Assembly (NCBI GenBank): GCA_963281155.1
Contig: CAUJLY010000006.1
Coordinates: forward strand, 7,254,001-7,318,000
DNA: 64,000 bases
Direction of reading: 5' to 3'
DNA from: Rhabditophanes sp. KR3021
Lineage: Eukaryota > Nematoda > Chromadorea > Rhabditida > Alloionematidae
The notes beneath the pieces were generated by a model, which was not told the DNA's origin, searched no databases, and saw only the letters and a program-made list of their open reading frames with translations. The stretch's first letter is position 1. Every line of letters starts with the position of its first letter. Positions 27,001-39,555 of the stretch are shown here, in pieces. A program made the translations under genes and the position numbers.

Positions 27001-29810
27001 TCAAGCCTTGTACTTCTGCTGCTTTGAATAGTCTATTGCAATTTCTATATTTTTCATGATTGGAAAGATACCATTTTTCTTTGGCTATGTACGTTGTGTA
27101 TTAATGAGATGCTTTCATTAATTAATTGAACATATATGAATAAAACTGAACGCTTGTCAAGCAGATTCTCTGAATGCCTAATGTCTCCAGTAATACTACA
27201 TAATTTTAGAATGTTTTCATTACCAATTGAAGCAATTTTAGATTGATATTCAAAGGAGACTTATTGTGAGACAATAAAAAGGACTTTGATGCGAGGCTAC
27301 TATATAAAAATAGTTGGATTATCAAATTAAATTATTAAACTTTTGAAAGCGAGAAAATATATAAATTAATTTAGGAGACTTCTTGAGTTAACCTAGTTGC
27401 GTTTATTCGAAGATTTACTACATACTTAAAATTATTAAAAATTTTAAACAATTAATTCCGTGTTTTGCTTGTCAAAAATACTTGGGCATATTATTCTAAT
27501 ACTAATATTCATTCGTCAATCCAGGTTTTCCAAATCGAGCGTTTGAGTTTGGATCCACTCCTTATTTAGGACAATTTGAAGTTCCTGGTTTATCTGTCTT
27601 CCATCATGATTTGATGCCGTATTATTTATGTTGTAAATACTCCAAATTCAGATGCCAAATGTTTTATTGGAGAAGACCTAGTTCCGCTTGTCAAAATTAT
27701 CAACCTCCTGCCGTTGGAAAAGGAATCGGAGCTGGTGTTTGGCATACCATAGATAATCAGAAGTTTATTTTCAATGAACCGTAAGTTTAAGGGACAAATA
27801 TAATTAAAAATGAAAATATACTAAAAATCACAAAATGTAAAAGAATACTAATATTTTAAGATGTGCTCTGAATAGCCACATTCTCAAAATCCTCCAAAAG
27901 TAGTTAAGTTGCTTCCTATTTTAATTGAAGACTTTATTTTTAACTTTTCAAAATCTAATTTAAAGTATCATGAAATATAAATAATTAGCATGTCGCATTA
28001 AAATGTTGAAGGACTAACTTATATGCATTCTTTTAATTAAATTAATTCCAGGGGTGTTTATAATCTACTCTACATTCCTCAAACGGAGACAAATCCTGAA
28101 ATAAAAATTCAAGTACGAACAGAAAGATATCCAAATAGAAAGAAAGATTGGTCGAATCTTGGCCATTATGACTCACAGGCTGATTTAGTCCAACCAACAA
28201 ATGCAACTGTCATCACGGGAATTGCTTTAGAAGCTACTGGTACAGATCGTGTAGTCGTGACATGTAGAGGTGATACAAGAAGATTTAGATATAGAACTAA
28301 TATATTTGTCAAAAACATTTTGAGATATTTCGATACAATGAGATTGCAAAGATTTGAAGGAGTTCTTGTGTATGTAAACAATGTCGTTAGAGGAATTCCT
28401 GATATATACGTAGTGTTAGAGGAAGCTGAAATTGGAATTAGGATTAAAGAATCTTATAGTATTGATATTGACAGATATTCGATGTACCAAGAATCAATGG
28501 GTATATTAGATATTGAATTGTCTGTTCCGCCACGTTACGGAGTAACTCCAAACGGAGAAAACTTTATGGACCAGGCATACAGAACTCTTTATAATATTCC
28601 CAGAGTATCAGGCCTATTGCGGCCATACCCTGACCAAACAATGGGCTCAATTTATAATGATATAACCTTAAATGATGTTAATTCAGATGCCGTTAGATCT
28701 CAAATTATTAATAATTACAGAATCGCTGGAACTGGAGGTCTTGGATCACAACAAAATATGGCAGGAATTTTAAATAATGGCTTGCCGACTGATAATATGT
28801 TTACAAACAGTCGTGACGAAGATACCAAATTTGAAGTTTTTCCAGAAGTCGCAATGAAAAATTCGCCTATTTACTCAGTAGCCCCAAAGTATAGTACGGG
28901 TGTAAATAGATTCCGTGCAATGACGGGAACTGAAATTAATCAATTGCTTCAGAATTGTAGAGATATGACTGAAAACTATGTCTTTACACAACAACCCCAA
29001 GCTGCGGCTTTGACCCAGTCTTATGCCCGTTTATACTGTCCGGATAATCCCGCCGCCGTAATATCAGAATGCGGAGATTCAGTTGCATGTCTATTTGATT
29101 GGGCTTTGCTAAATTCACGTGTTATGGCTCTTGAACTTCAAAATAATTGGAATGCATTTACAATAGATAGAAATCAAATGTCAAGAACATACAATAGTTG
29201 CGGAGCCATTAATATTGAATATCCGGAATACCTGACCAAAACACCTTCATTTGCCTCAGCTTATCTTCAGGGGGATACAGCTAGATTTGGGTGTGACCAG
29301 ACACATTGGATCCATGGCGAATATGAATATAAATGCTCCAGAATTGTAGATTATAATGACCCAACACGATACCGTTATGAGTGGAATAAAGGAAATCAAC
29401 CTTGGTGTAGGTCAAGGCAAAAGGAAAACTATTTGAAATGGTTAGCCATCATATTTGGCTTCTTAGGAGCAGTGTTGTTTATATTTGTAATTTTCATGAT
29501 ATGTTTTGTTCTTAAAAAGAGACATCAAAAAAATTTTGAAGAAGAAAATAAGGTTGACAAGGAGAATTCAGAAGGATCAGAATATGAACCAAAAATTGTA
29601 AAAAGCCGCTCTTTTAATAATAAATCCAATAACAACAATGATGATATCATGATGAACCAAATGGGATCGCCAACATCTTCTCGGCGTGATATGTCATCTC
29701 CAAGAACAGTTGGAAATCCGGAATTAAGAAACAGAAATTCATTTAATAATGCTTTCTTGAATTCACAACCGCAAAATATTAATTACCAAGGATTCAATAC
29801 AAGTGTTTAA
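24064..29810 (+). CDS. Mesh/SUSD2-like NIDO-AMOP-VWD-sushi membrane protein, copy A
   Basis: Exons 24064-24384, 24422-26477, 27525-27780 and 28052-29810 join in frame to 1463 aa (introns 37, 1047 and 271 bp). The order is: signal peptide (1-25); NIDO domain (about 68-350, with NGGNHTG); an IPT-like stretch rich in Cys; AMOP (about 653-790, with CHDWYDEDG and SCPCIETQARMDLGRF); VWD-like region (about 865-1010); sushi/CCP (about 1261-1332); membrane helix (about 1341-1363); and a roughly 100-residue basic/Ser/Asn tail ending NTSV. This is the Mesh family (insect septate-junction Mesh, vertebrate SUSD2, C. elegans K03H1.5), proteins of epithelial apical junctions. The C-terminal T-S-V fits a class I PDZ ligand and is shared with copy B. 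The 1047-bp intron is unusual (separate entry). Confidence 0.9.
26483..26542 (+). repeat. Tandem duplication of about 30 bp at the intron's left edge
   Basis: Copy 1 (26483-26513) and copy 2 (26514-26542) differ by two indels and one substitution around the shared core GAACTAAAAA(A)GTGGCA. They abut the left copy of the 10-bp direct repeat and may belong to the inserted element. Confidence 0.6.
26559..27115 (-). pseudogene. Decayed coding fragment, unknown family, inside Mesh A intron
   Basis: Antisense to the host gene, ordered protein-like segments run from about 27115 down to 26559. They read AKEKWYLSNHEKYRN, then FPNKESWDVYTFINPDI and TEAELKDTELVRKYKRR (stop at 26819), a continuation in another frame, KVFIADKEMIAPKKAYVSED, and then KLILREFLDVKETAELRK up to a stop at 26559. 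Composition is far more protein-like than surrounding intergenic ORFs. At least two frame changes are needed, so it is not functional. I do not recognise the protein. It could be a truncated retrocopy of a host gene or cargo of the inserted element. Confidence 0.5.
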
Positions 29811-32800
29811 CAATTTACTTAATAGAAATATATCTAAAATATACCAATACAATTGAGGACACTCACAACTTCGCAGGATTTTTTACATTGTCGCGAAGTA
29901 GTTTTCTTAAAATTAATTTATTTACCTAATTTAATCATTATACTTAACCTCAGATATGTATGCTTTAATAACATAATTTGTACTTATTAATAAATATATA
30001 TTTATTTCAGATTTCATTTTATCCTACTTTAAATAAATATATTATATTAAAAATTAATTTTCCGTTGAATCATATAACATCAAGATTAACCAACATCCAT
30101 TTATTTGTTTTACGATTGTTGTTTATTTAAAAAAAGATATATACCATTCCATTGCTATATTCGTAGGTTAATTTACTCAATTTTATACTTTTACTTTTTT
30201 ACGGGAAATTTTTGGTCAAGTGATGCATCTGTGCTGATTATGAAGTTGTATATTGTCATATTTAAACCTAATTTGGCTCTAACCAAATAAATAATAAATT
30301 ATCGTTGCACGTTGCTTTAGTCATATCAATCATCATGATTTGGCCAAAACAAAACATACGAACTACCCTTTCTTAGTTGAACATGCGAAATTTCCTTTAG
30401 TAAGTTAAGCACACAAAATTTCTTTTTGTTAATTGAGCTTTATCAAAATAAATTAAGCAGTTGTATTCGATTCATATTTCAATTTTTTAATCAAACACTG
30501 CATAGATGGGTAAGTATAAATTACTTTGTAATAAGTGGACTGTTTATGTTCTTTTGGTTATTGTGACTTCCTATGGTCATGTATCATTTAATCTCCTTGT
30601 AAATTATTAGTAAGTGTGAGATTATACATATGTAGAAAAGTATATTTCTATCCGTATCAAGATTAGATATTATTTAATTACATTCTTATTTGACATTATA
30701 TCATACACTAAATGGAATGCTGTTCCGTCATCATGCAAAATATTGCTAAGGGAAAACAATGCATTGTTGATTATTTATTATATTTTTAACCTTTCTTACC
30801 CATTCCTTTTATGGTGATGTTTACCTTTTGTATAGTATAAAAATGGTATATTATAAATACAAAATTTATTCAGTTGTTTGTGTTGTGGCCACAAAATCTG
30901 GCCATGAGTCGTAACAAATAAAGAGAGGGGTGAATTGTGATGCACCGCAAAACTAAACATATTATCTTTGTATCAATTCTTTTTACCCAAAGATTATTTG
31001 TATATGAGAAGACAAGCCAGCCTACGTGTGATTCATTTTTGGGGATGATGGAAATGTGTATATATTTATAAATAGGATGAATCAAGAAGACTAATACTGA
31101 TGATAGATTAAGGTGTAAAAAGGAAATGTGGAAATAAAAGTTCTGAGGTCCAAAAGTTTCACAATAAGATAAGATGGTTGAGATGTTTATGGTTGTGAGT
31201 CATGGCAAGAGTAGGGGGATCAAAAAGTAAAGCAAGAATTCAATAAAAATGAATTTGTTTATTGTGTAGGAAACACTTTAAGTCTGTTGCTTAACTTTTT
31301 GTACTAAGTAAATTTTTTTATTAACTAAATGTGAGACAATGTTAACCATAAAATTTATGTGCATAAGCATGTCGTAAGATCGTCACAAATTTATACAAAT
31401 AGAATGATCTGTTCCTGAACATTAAGTACTTCCAAGTTCCGTCTAGCACTGTGATTATAACCTCTACTAATGTTTCACAAATAATTATCTTGATTTTGTG
31501 TTTTACTTCAAAAATGATGCTATCAAATTTAATGAATCTACTATAACATTTACTTTATCCGCATCATCGTCAAAAACATCACTTTACAAAAACTTTTGAA
31601 AAGTCTAACTTATTTAATAAATACATGTTTATCTAACCTAGGATTTATCTTATTAACATATGTACACACGAAAATCATCTAAGTATAGAGAGAATAATTT
31701 ATTTCAGGGTCTTTCCAAGAGAACCTTTCTTTTATTATTTGTCTTTCTATCTGTACGTATTATTATTTTACCCTTGATTAAATATATACCTTTCTAAATA
31801 TCCAAAAATGGAATTATCTTTTTGATCCCTGGCTTAGTATTAGGAAATGCTACGTTTTGACTTGATAATAATAAATAATCGCCCACATATTGATAATAAG
31901 AATGTTGCTTAATCAGACGAGTAAATTTTTCAATAATACGTACTTCACTTTAATTTTCTTTGAGCACTGATCGCTTCAACATGCATATACTGGGTTCTCC
32001 TAGTTGTAAGCTGGTAATATATGAGCAGCATATTGTTTTTATAGGATGACCTCTTAGTATATGATATGTCATGAAGGTGACATTTGCCTCATTGTAATAA
32101 AACATTAAAAAAGCCAACATTGTCGGAACGATGTTTTTGGTTGATGAATCATTTGTACACATGTACAAATGATTTGAAGTAATGTATTGTTAAGTCTCAA
32201 ATGGCTTTTGATTTCAAAGGGGGTGGTAAAGTCATACACTAGGATGTGTAAACATGCACATTTATATTGAACTCATGGCGAACCTTATTCATCTTACCTT
32301 TCTCGTATAATAATATTTTTGTTTGCTCTCTGAGAGACAACTAAGACCCGTCAATGCCGACTCTTTAGAGCGTCTTGATGATAGCAATTTTTGTATTTAT
32401 TTATATACGCACCTACAACTAAAAGTATGTGATTTTCACCAGCCATCCTCACCCAAACAACCCGTTATATCAGAAAACCAAATGTTCTCCTTTATATCAA
32501 AATATATGCATTTATATACTTATCTTTCATATTTGGCCTTAGCTTACTATTTTTACCACCATGTTAATTACTATTGTAGCGCATACAATTTGTACCTTAT
32601 CACTTCATATGTTCTTAAGACAGTTTAATTTTTTGTTCCCATTACTTTAAAGATTTTACGAGTTTCATTAATCATTAGATGCCTTTTAATAATCAAATTG
32701 ATTCCACAACAAACTTATTCAGTATATCATTAAACTATTTTGCATGCTATTAAGTTTATTTATTATGCCATTCTTATCAACTTTTTTTGGAATAAGAATG

Positions 32801-33109
32801 TTGAACCGTTTTGATACCAATTTTGAAGGGGGTCTCAATATACTCTCAGTTCTTTATTTATTTAAAAAGCATTAAAAATCAATTTTTGATACCTGACACC
32901 ATCTTTGTCATTTCAAAATGGTGGACATTAATTTAATATATTAATAGAAAGACCGTATTTTTATCTTAAATTGTACGTGTAATTTTTTACAAGTTATTAC
33001 GAAAACACAATTCTGCTTTGTAAATATGTACAATTTTCTTTTCGATGAATTCGTATTGTATTATTTATTAATAGCTTTTGATCTCATTCCAACTCTTAAT
33101 TCTTATAGA
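29811..33109. other. Spacer between the two Mesh-like genes
   Basis: No convincing gene. ORF 32323-32628 has a slightly coding-like first third but no splice context or family. A 28-bp palindrome at 32147-32174 is listed separately. The region holds the 3' end of copy A (several AATAAA) and the promoter of copy B. Confidence 0.5.
32147..32174. repeat. 28-bp near-perfect palindrome
   Basis: AATCATTTGTACA (32147-32159), the two-base centre CA, then TGTACAAATGATT (32162-32174): perfect 13-bp arms. It lies about 0.95 kb upstream of Mesh copy B. A dimeric regulatory-protein site or a cruciform-prone sequence are possible; no known motif was assigned. Confidence 0.5.
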
Positions 33110-36100
33110 ATGATAATACAAAATCGTCTAAGAAGGCGATTACTGGTGACAACAGTTACAACTTTGTCAATTTTTTTGATATCAACCATCTCTGCACAAA
33201 TTAATACTAACCAAATTGCTGACCAAGTTAATATAAATATTCAAAGCGATGGATTGTCACAGGGTTTTTCAGGAACAGGTGTCAATAGATATATGGGAGA
33301 CAATTTAGTTCCGTATGGTTATGATGTTGGAGACGTTAAAGTTCATCCTGCTCAACTTACTACTGGCCAAACCATTGACCTTCATCATTTTTATCCCTAT
33401 TATGGTGGACTTTACAATTATACAACTGTAAGTCAAATTTGAATAAATATTTTATAAAAAATTACAGATCTCAGTTAATGGTTATATTGCGTTTGCAAAT
33501 GTATTGGACCAAGGACCAACGATTAATATTGGACCAGACTCAACAGACTGGCCAAGACAACAAGACCCCGCAATGATGGCTCCTTACTTATGTAAACAGC
33601 AAATTCCCCAATCTGGGCCTCCAGGCATGAATACAGGAGTGTGGTATAGAGTTATCATGAGAACTACTGCTTTCGGAAAATCGTCAAGTTCTGGCACTGG
33701 GTACAATCCAAGTCCTTTAATCAGTGGAATGGGTCGTGCAAGTTGTCCAGGAGGCGGTGATAAGTATGTGAGATGTGACAACGATGGAGATCAGTTTTTG
33801 GATAATATGATGAGATGGTTGACTGAAGGTGTTGCTGGAGCTTCTGCCTTTAGAGCTGATTCTGCCTTAATTGTAACATGGGAAAATACAGCATCAGCTG
33901 TCGCCGGTAGATCAGATTTCGATAATGGAAAATTAGCAACCTATCAGTTAGTTTGGTTAGCAGATCAAGCAATGAGGCTTAGTTATGTTATTATTAATTA
34001 CGACAAATTAGGGTTTGATGCTGCTGATGTTCTTTCCAATTCAAAGCAAGGAAGATGCATTGCAGCCTTTAATGGAGGAAATCATACTGGCCTAGTACCA
34101 ATTGATCCAACCCAAAGTTACAAAAATTCTCCAAAGATTCTGGCTTCCAGATCGGCTGTGCCGCATTTAGCGAGAGGGAGATACATGTTTAGAGTGGATG
34201 ACATTGTTAGACCAGCCGGTTGTTCCAATAAAACTGGAGGTACCTTCCCAATGTTGATTTATCCCAATATCGTGAACATGTTAGGAGAAATGACTGTTGA
34301 TGTAAATGCAATTTGTTTAGACAAAACAATAACATACGTTCTTATGATTGAACAACGACAAACAGCGTCATGCATCGTTATCAATTCAGCAATTGCCAGA
34401 TGCTCTTTACCCAAAATTTACGATTGGGGAACTAAGACTGTCTTTTTCCAACCACAAACTGGAGGTGCCAATGAGGAAAAAGCGTTCGTTGGTTATATTT
34501 ATTTTGTTCCGCCGACACTTGACCCCATGAGGCTGGAAATTGGTAATATTTATCAGTGGTATCAAAATCCTATGAAAACTGACACAATGCCAATTTCATG
34601 GTTCCCAAGAAATTTCACAAATTTCGAGATGATTACAAGACAAAACTTTAGAATTAGTGATGACACCATTTACACAGTCAGTTTAGGTTTGTATGTCATA
34701 GGTTACAAGGAAGCAAAGGACGAGAAGGTAATTTGGACATTTTGAATGTAAATAAACTTTTATTTTGTTTAGATTAAAAAATTTAGACCAGAACATCGAG
34801 TACTTGCCAGGCTTGCCACCTACAACAATAAAGGTACTCCAGATTTTAGATGGAAACCTCAGGAAGAACTAATTAACATCAAGACAGTAGAACAGTGGTA
34901 TCTAACTGAATGGGAAAGAACAAATGAATTGTACTCATATCGTACGGGATACTTGAAATTAGCTCCTATTAAAACGACAGATCAACAAGCGACTACAATG
35001 CACGTTGATCTTATGCCTGGTCTTGTTTCATCTCCTATTTCCTTGCATTGGATGTGGACAATTAATAATCAGTATATTACCCAAAGAACAACAACAAATG
35101 TTAATGGAATCACAGTTGATCATGAAGCCGAATGGATTTCTGAAAAAGCAACTGAAATGTGCCATGATTGGTATGATGAAGATGGTGCTCAATTCAATTT
35201 TATTAGAGACACGGAAACTAATGCATCCTGCCCATGTGTTGAAGCCCAAGCAAAGATGGACATTGGAAGGTTCATGCCCCATCCTAGATGCTCCCAAACA
35301 TTCCGTGACATCACTTGTACTACCATGATTGGAGCCAAGAATTGTTACATGTCAGCTCAAAACATTTACGGATCATCAACAACTGCCTCTCACAGTAATC
35401 AACAACACGCTCGCTTCCCAACTCATTACGGTCAAGTTTGTTGTTATGATCAAGCAGGATTTTTGATGCAGACTTCATATCAGCCGGTAATTAAAGTTAT
35501 TGAAGAAACACCGTATAATCCAGGTTATCCGTTACGGGCGTATGAGTTTGGAACGTCTCCGTATATGGGGCAATTTGAAGTACCGGGATTATCTTCTTTT
35601 CATCACGATTATATGCCGTACTATTTGTGTTGTAAATACGCAAAATCAAGGTGTCAGATGTTCTATTGGAGAAGACCCAGCTCAGCTTGCCAAACATATC
35701 AACCTCCTGCCGTTGGAGAAGTAATGGGCGCCGGGACATTCTACACTCTTGACAGTAATAAATTTATCTTCAATGAACCAGGAGTATTTTCCCTTTTGTA
35801 TATCCCCAAGACAATTGCAACACCAGAAGTGAGAATTCAGATTAGGCTTGAAAGATATCCAAATAGAAGAGTTGACTTTGCTCAATTAGGAAGAAGTTTA
35901 TCACAAGAAGATCTAGTGCAGCCAGGGAATGTAACCGTTGTTACAGGAATTGCAATTGAAGCTACCGGAACCGACAGAGTGCATGTTGTTCTTAGAAAGG
36001 ATACTCGACGATTCAGATACAGAACGAGTGTCATTGTTGGAAACATTATGAGATATTTCGACACAATGCGTATTCAAAGATTCAAAGGAGTAATGGTTTA

Positions 36101-37547
36101 TATTAATAACATCGAACGTGGTCAACCAGAAATTTATGTTGTTTTAGAAGAAGCTCAAATTGGAATTAGAATCCGTGAATCATATTCACTTGATATTGAT
36201 AGATTTTCAAACTTCCAAGAGTCTATGGGGATGCTAGATGTACAAGTTTCTGTCCCAAGCCAATATGGAGTCCATCCTGATGGTGAAAGACAATACGATC
36301 AAGAATATATTCAAAGAATGAATTTACCTAAAGTTACTGGTTTATTGAGACCCTTTGAAACTGCAATGGGAACGCTTGACCAGCCTTTACAGCAAAATGA
36401 TGTCAACAATGAAGGAACAAGACAAACATTTATCAACCGTTTTAAAGTTCCTGGATCTGGCGAATCTGGATCACAATCTAATGTGAATGTCGGTCAGTTT
36501 GATTTCCCAACAGACAATATGTTTACATCCTCCAAAGACGAAGACAAAAAGTTTGACGTTTTCCCAGAATCTCATATGAGAGCTAGTCCAGTTTTCGCAG
36601 CTGCTCCAATGTACACAACACAGAATAATGCTTTCCGTGCAGTAACCGGAGCAAATTTGTTACAATCGATTAATACATGTAGGGATCGACAAAACGCTGG
36701 TAGAAACTACGGACAACAAGCTGGAAGATACACTGACAATACATACAACAACTATTGGAATGTTTGCCCTGATAATCCTGATGAAATTATGACAGTTTGT
36801 GGTGATAATTATGCTTGTATGTATGATTTTGCTCTATTAAATTCCAAAGTGCTCGGGCAACAAGTGCAAATGGCATACAGTGGTTTTATTAGTGATAGAT
36901 ATGCATCAATCAGGAGATATAACAGTTGTGGCCCAATTAATATTGAATATCCAGAGTATATGACGAAAACGCCAGCTTTGGCATCTAGTTATTTAGAAGG
37001 AGATACTGCTAGATTTGATTGCTTCCAAACACATTGGGTTTATGGGCAAAATGAATATACTTGTCAATTAGTGGCAGATTACTGGGAACCAACAAGATAC
37101 AGATATGAATGGAATAAAGGAAGTCAACCTTTTTGTAGATCAAAAGAACTTGATAATTTCTTAAAATGGTTATCAGGAATTCTAATATTTTTGGCTATTA
37201 TTATTGCACTAATTGTTATATTCTTGGTGTGTTGGACGGTGTCAAAGAAGAAGTTGCATGAAAATCGTGCATTAAATAGCAATGGTTCAAAGGTAAATTT
37301 TAGCATTTGATGTACTTTTATTTATTAATATTTTCAGAGTGTGCCCCGGACATTCACACGAGCCAATACCAATTCTGAAGATGAAGTCAGAACAATGCAA
37401 TATTCTCCCAAACCTGGTCTCAGTAATCCACGTTACACTCGTAACAATGGTCCTCAAGAAAGTCCCCCATTATCATCTATTGAACGTAGACATCGTAACA
37501 ACAACCCAGAAACAAGCAGTTTGATGGGCCATCATACTAGTGTTTAA
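33110..37547 (+). CDS. Mesh/SUSD2-like NIDO-AMOP-VWD-sushi membrane protein, copy B
   Basis: Exons 33110-33427, 33468-34727, 34773-37292 and 37338-37547 (introns 40, 45, 45 bp, all phase 0) give 1435 aa. ATG 33110 is preferred over the in-frame ATG at 33026: an acceptor-like TTATAG ends one base before it, and it opens the signal peptide after MIIQNRLRRR. Domains follow copy A: NIDO (about 65-345), Cys-rich IPT-like stretch, AMOP (about 652-762), VWD-like (about 843-990), sushi (about 1245-1318), membrane helix (about 1323-1346). The last exon encodes a tail ending HHTSV, again a class I PDZ-type end. Long blocks match copy A (GPTINxGPDSTDWPR, CHDWYDEDG, NSCGxINIEYPEY), so the pair is a tandem duplication. 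Only the first intron is shared by position. Confidence 0.9.
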
Positions 37548-39036
37548 AACCAAATTCATAACTTTACAAAACTCAATTTGTATAAGAGCAATTTTTATTT
37601 TTGATGTAGCGCAAATAATTAACATGAATCAATCTACCGATATATATACATACATATTATAATAAGTTCAGCCAAGAAAAGCTATATATTTACAAATATA
37701 TGCTTTTTTATAAATACATTTTATTAGACAGACTATTTTTTGTGTATTGAAATCAAAAATGGATGTTGTATGCTTGTGTTTATTATGAACATTATACGAA
37801 TATCACACACTTACTTGTATTGACATTTCGCTATATGTATCTTCAGTTTGATTAATTTGTTACTTTTTTGTTACATACCATTTATTTTAACCCTTTATAG
37901 CACTTTCCTAACTTTTTCAAATGTATTTTCTTATGTATACATATATTTATTTCAATATTGTTTATTACCTTAATCATTATAAAATAATAAAGCAATTTTT
38001 CACTCAATTTTAAAAAGTACATAACATTTGGAAAATCCAGTTACACATAAAAAGATTCTGAGAAAATGATTCACCAAATAAAACGCACAAGAGGACCTCA
38101 TTAGCATCCTTTTCGTGTCAAATAAAGATACGGAAAAAGACATAAATATTTTAAATCAGTTCCATTATTATTAATTGAGGTGCGAATTGTATATTTGCTA
38201 ATTTGTAAAAATAATATTATGTATATGAACCATATTTTAATTTACAGCCTCAAAAGATTTGTATAGAATTCACAATTTACAACAAAAAATTGTTGCTAGG
38301 TGTTAACCTTTTCACACAAGAAAATAAATCTCCATGAGTTGTTCATAGGATAATTAGTTTTACTTTTAAAATGTCATATCTGGTGTTAGCATCAAACAAC
38401 AGTCAAAATATTCTTTGATACTCTAATTAATCCTTATAAAAATTGTTATTTACTAATGACACATTTCTTCATGAGTATCTAGGCAAATATGTCCTGAACA
38501 AAAGGTATACCTTAGTAATAGCCTCAATTTTAATTTTTTTGATGCGTACCACATCACACACATACTTCCTTGTTCATGCCCTGTAGAGAGCGTTTTTGCA
38601 GCAATTAATTATTGTTTTCCATGAGAAAAAGAAATAAATGTACTTTTCTGAGCAAATATTAACGCCTAATTATTTTTATATAAACAAATCCTCTTATAAT
38701 TTGTATTTTAACTATCTTTGTCACACACCTTCCTAGACAAGTATTTATTTTTACCATCATTAATAGAAATGAAAAAGGATGTCAATCTAATATCTTTTAG
38801 TTCTTCCCCTATAAACTCTTTAAACTCATTGTTTTATACTTCTTGGGCTTTCATTTTGATTTGAAATCATTTTTTGACAGGAGACCTACAGTATATAATG
38901 TAAGTGCAGTTATTTTTTAGATATCAACAACTAACTATTTTGTTAGTCTCTATTTCTCAAAATTATGGTATGTTTTAATGTTTTTATTTCTTTTTAATAA
39001 GCTTTTTAGAACAACAATAAGGATCATACTTTGAAA
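37548..39036. other. Intergenic, no gene seen
   Basis: AT-rich sequence with several AATAAA motifs that can serve Mesh copy B. Nothing else was recognised. Confidence 0.5.
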
Positions 39037-39555
39037 ATGATGGCAACTGAATACAACGATAAAAAAGGCAGCGCTTATCACAATGTTTCATCAACTGGAG
39101 AGCCAGAAAGGAAAAAATCCCGCTTATCAAATGATAGTGGTGATGTTCTCTTTGCCATTGGCGCTACTTCTTTTATGATTTTGGAGCCAATCGCTGATGT
39201 TTCTTCCATTGCTTTAATAATACCAAACAATGAAGTTTCCCCAGTTGTACCAAGTGTAAAACGTAATTTGTCGGCAGTTCCTCTCGCAAATGTCCAAGCT
39301 GGTGAGTATTTATGCAACGAATCATTGCATCAACTCAATTTTATAAATAGAGAAGTTGTTTTCCACGGACAGGATTACCATTTGGATCAAGCATATCTTG
39401 ATGTATGCCATGCCGAAATAAGACGTTTCGATCATTATGCTAAGTACATTGTCAGCCATTGTTGTGGCGGTATCACTATTTATGATTTTGACAATCATAC
39501 ATTCAAGGTCCATACCTTATTTTGCGAGAAAACAACTAGTTTTGCTGGTTTTTAA
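39037..39555 (+). CDS. Orphan intronless ORF, unknown function
   Basis: An uninterrupted 172-aa frame opens at ATG 39037 (or the adjacent ATG 39040). An acceptor-like TTTTTAG lies at about 39009, 28 bases upstream. Residue use is balanced and unlike the AT-driven ORFs nearby. The first 35 residues are polar with a basic ERKKSR patch. A mildly hydrophobic stretch follows (FAIGATSFMILEPIADVSSIALII), too broken by charge to be a clear membrane helix. The C-terminal half is His/Cys/Tyr-rich (VCHAEIRRFDHYAKYIVSHCC). No family was recognised. It could be an expressed orphan or the remaining exon of a larger gene. Confidence 0.5.
   Translation: MMATEYNDKKGSAYHNVSSTGEPERKKSRLSNDSGDVLFAIGATSFMILEPIADVSSIALIIPNNEVSPVVPSVKRNLSAVPLANVQAGEYLCNESLHQLNFINREVVFHGQDYHLDQAYLDVCHAEIRRFDHYAKYIVSHCCGGITIYDFDNHTFKVHTLFCEKTTSFAGF

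Larger units (their letters stand above)
26471..27527. mobile_element. Insertion-like intron with 10-bp target-site duplication
   Basis: The second intron of Mesh copy A (26478-27524) is 1047 bp, against a local norm near 40-50. AATCCAGGTT occurs at 26471-26480 and again at 27518-27527. The splice cuts, CCAG|GT, fall inside the two copies, so removal restores one copy exactly. Copy B has no intron here and reads AATCCAGGTTAT at the same codons (35519-35530). The acceptor TCAATCCAG lacks the usual T-rich tract, as expected if it is duplicated exon sequence. No terminal inverted repeats and no poly(A) run were found, so the element type is open. A decayed coding fragment lies inside on the opposite strand. 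Confidence 0.6.

Noticed and set aside
32323..32628. 101-codon ORF between the Mesh genes
   Set aside because: The first third looks coding-like but the rest is Tyr/Leu filler; no splice sites, no recognised family.
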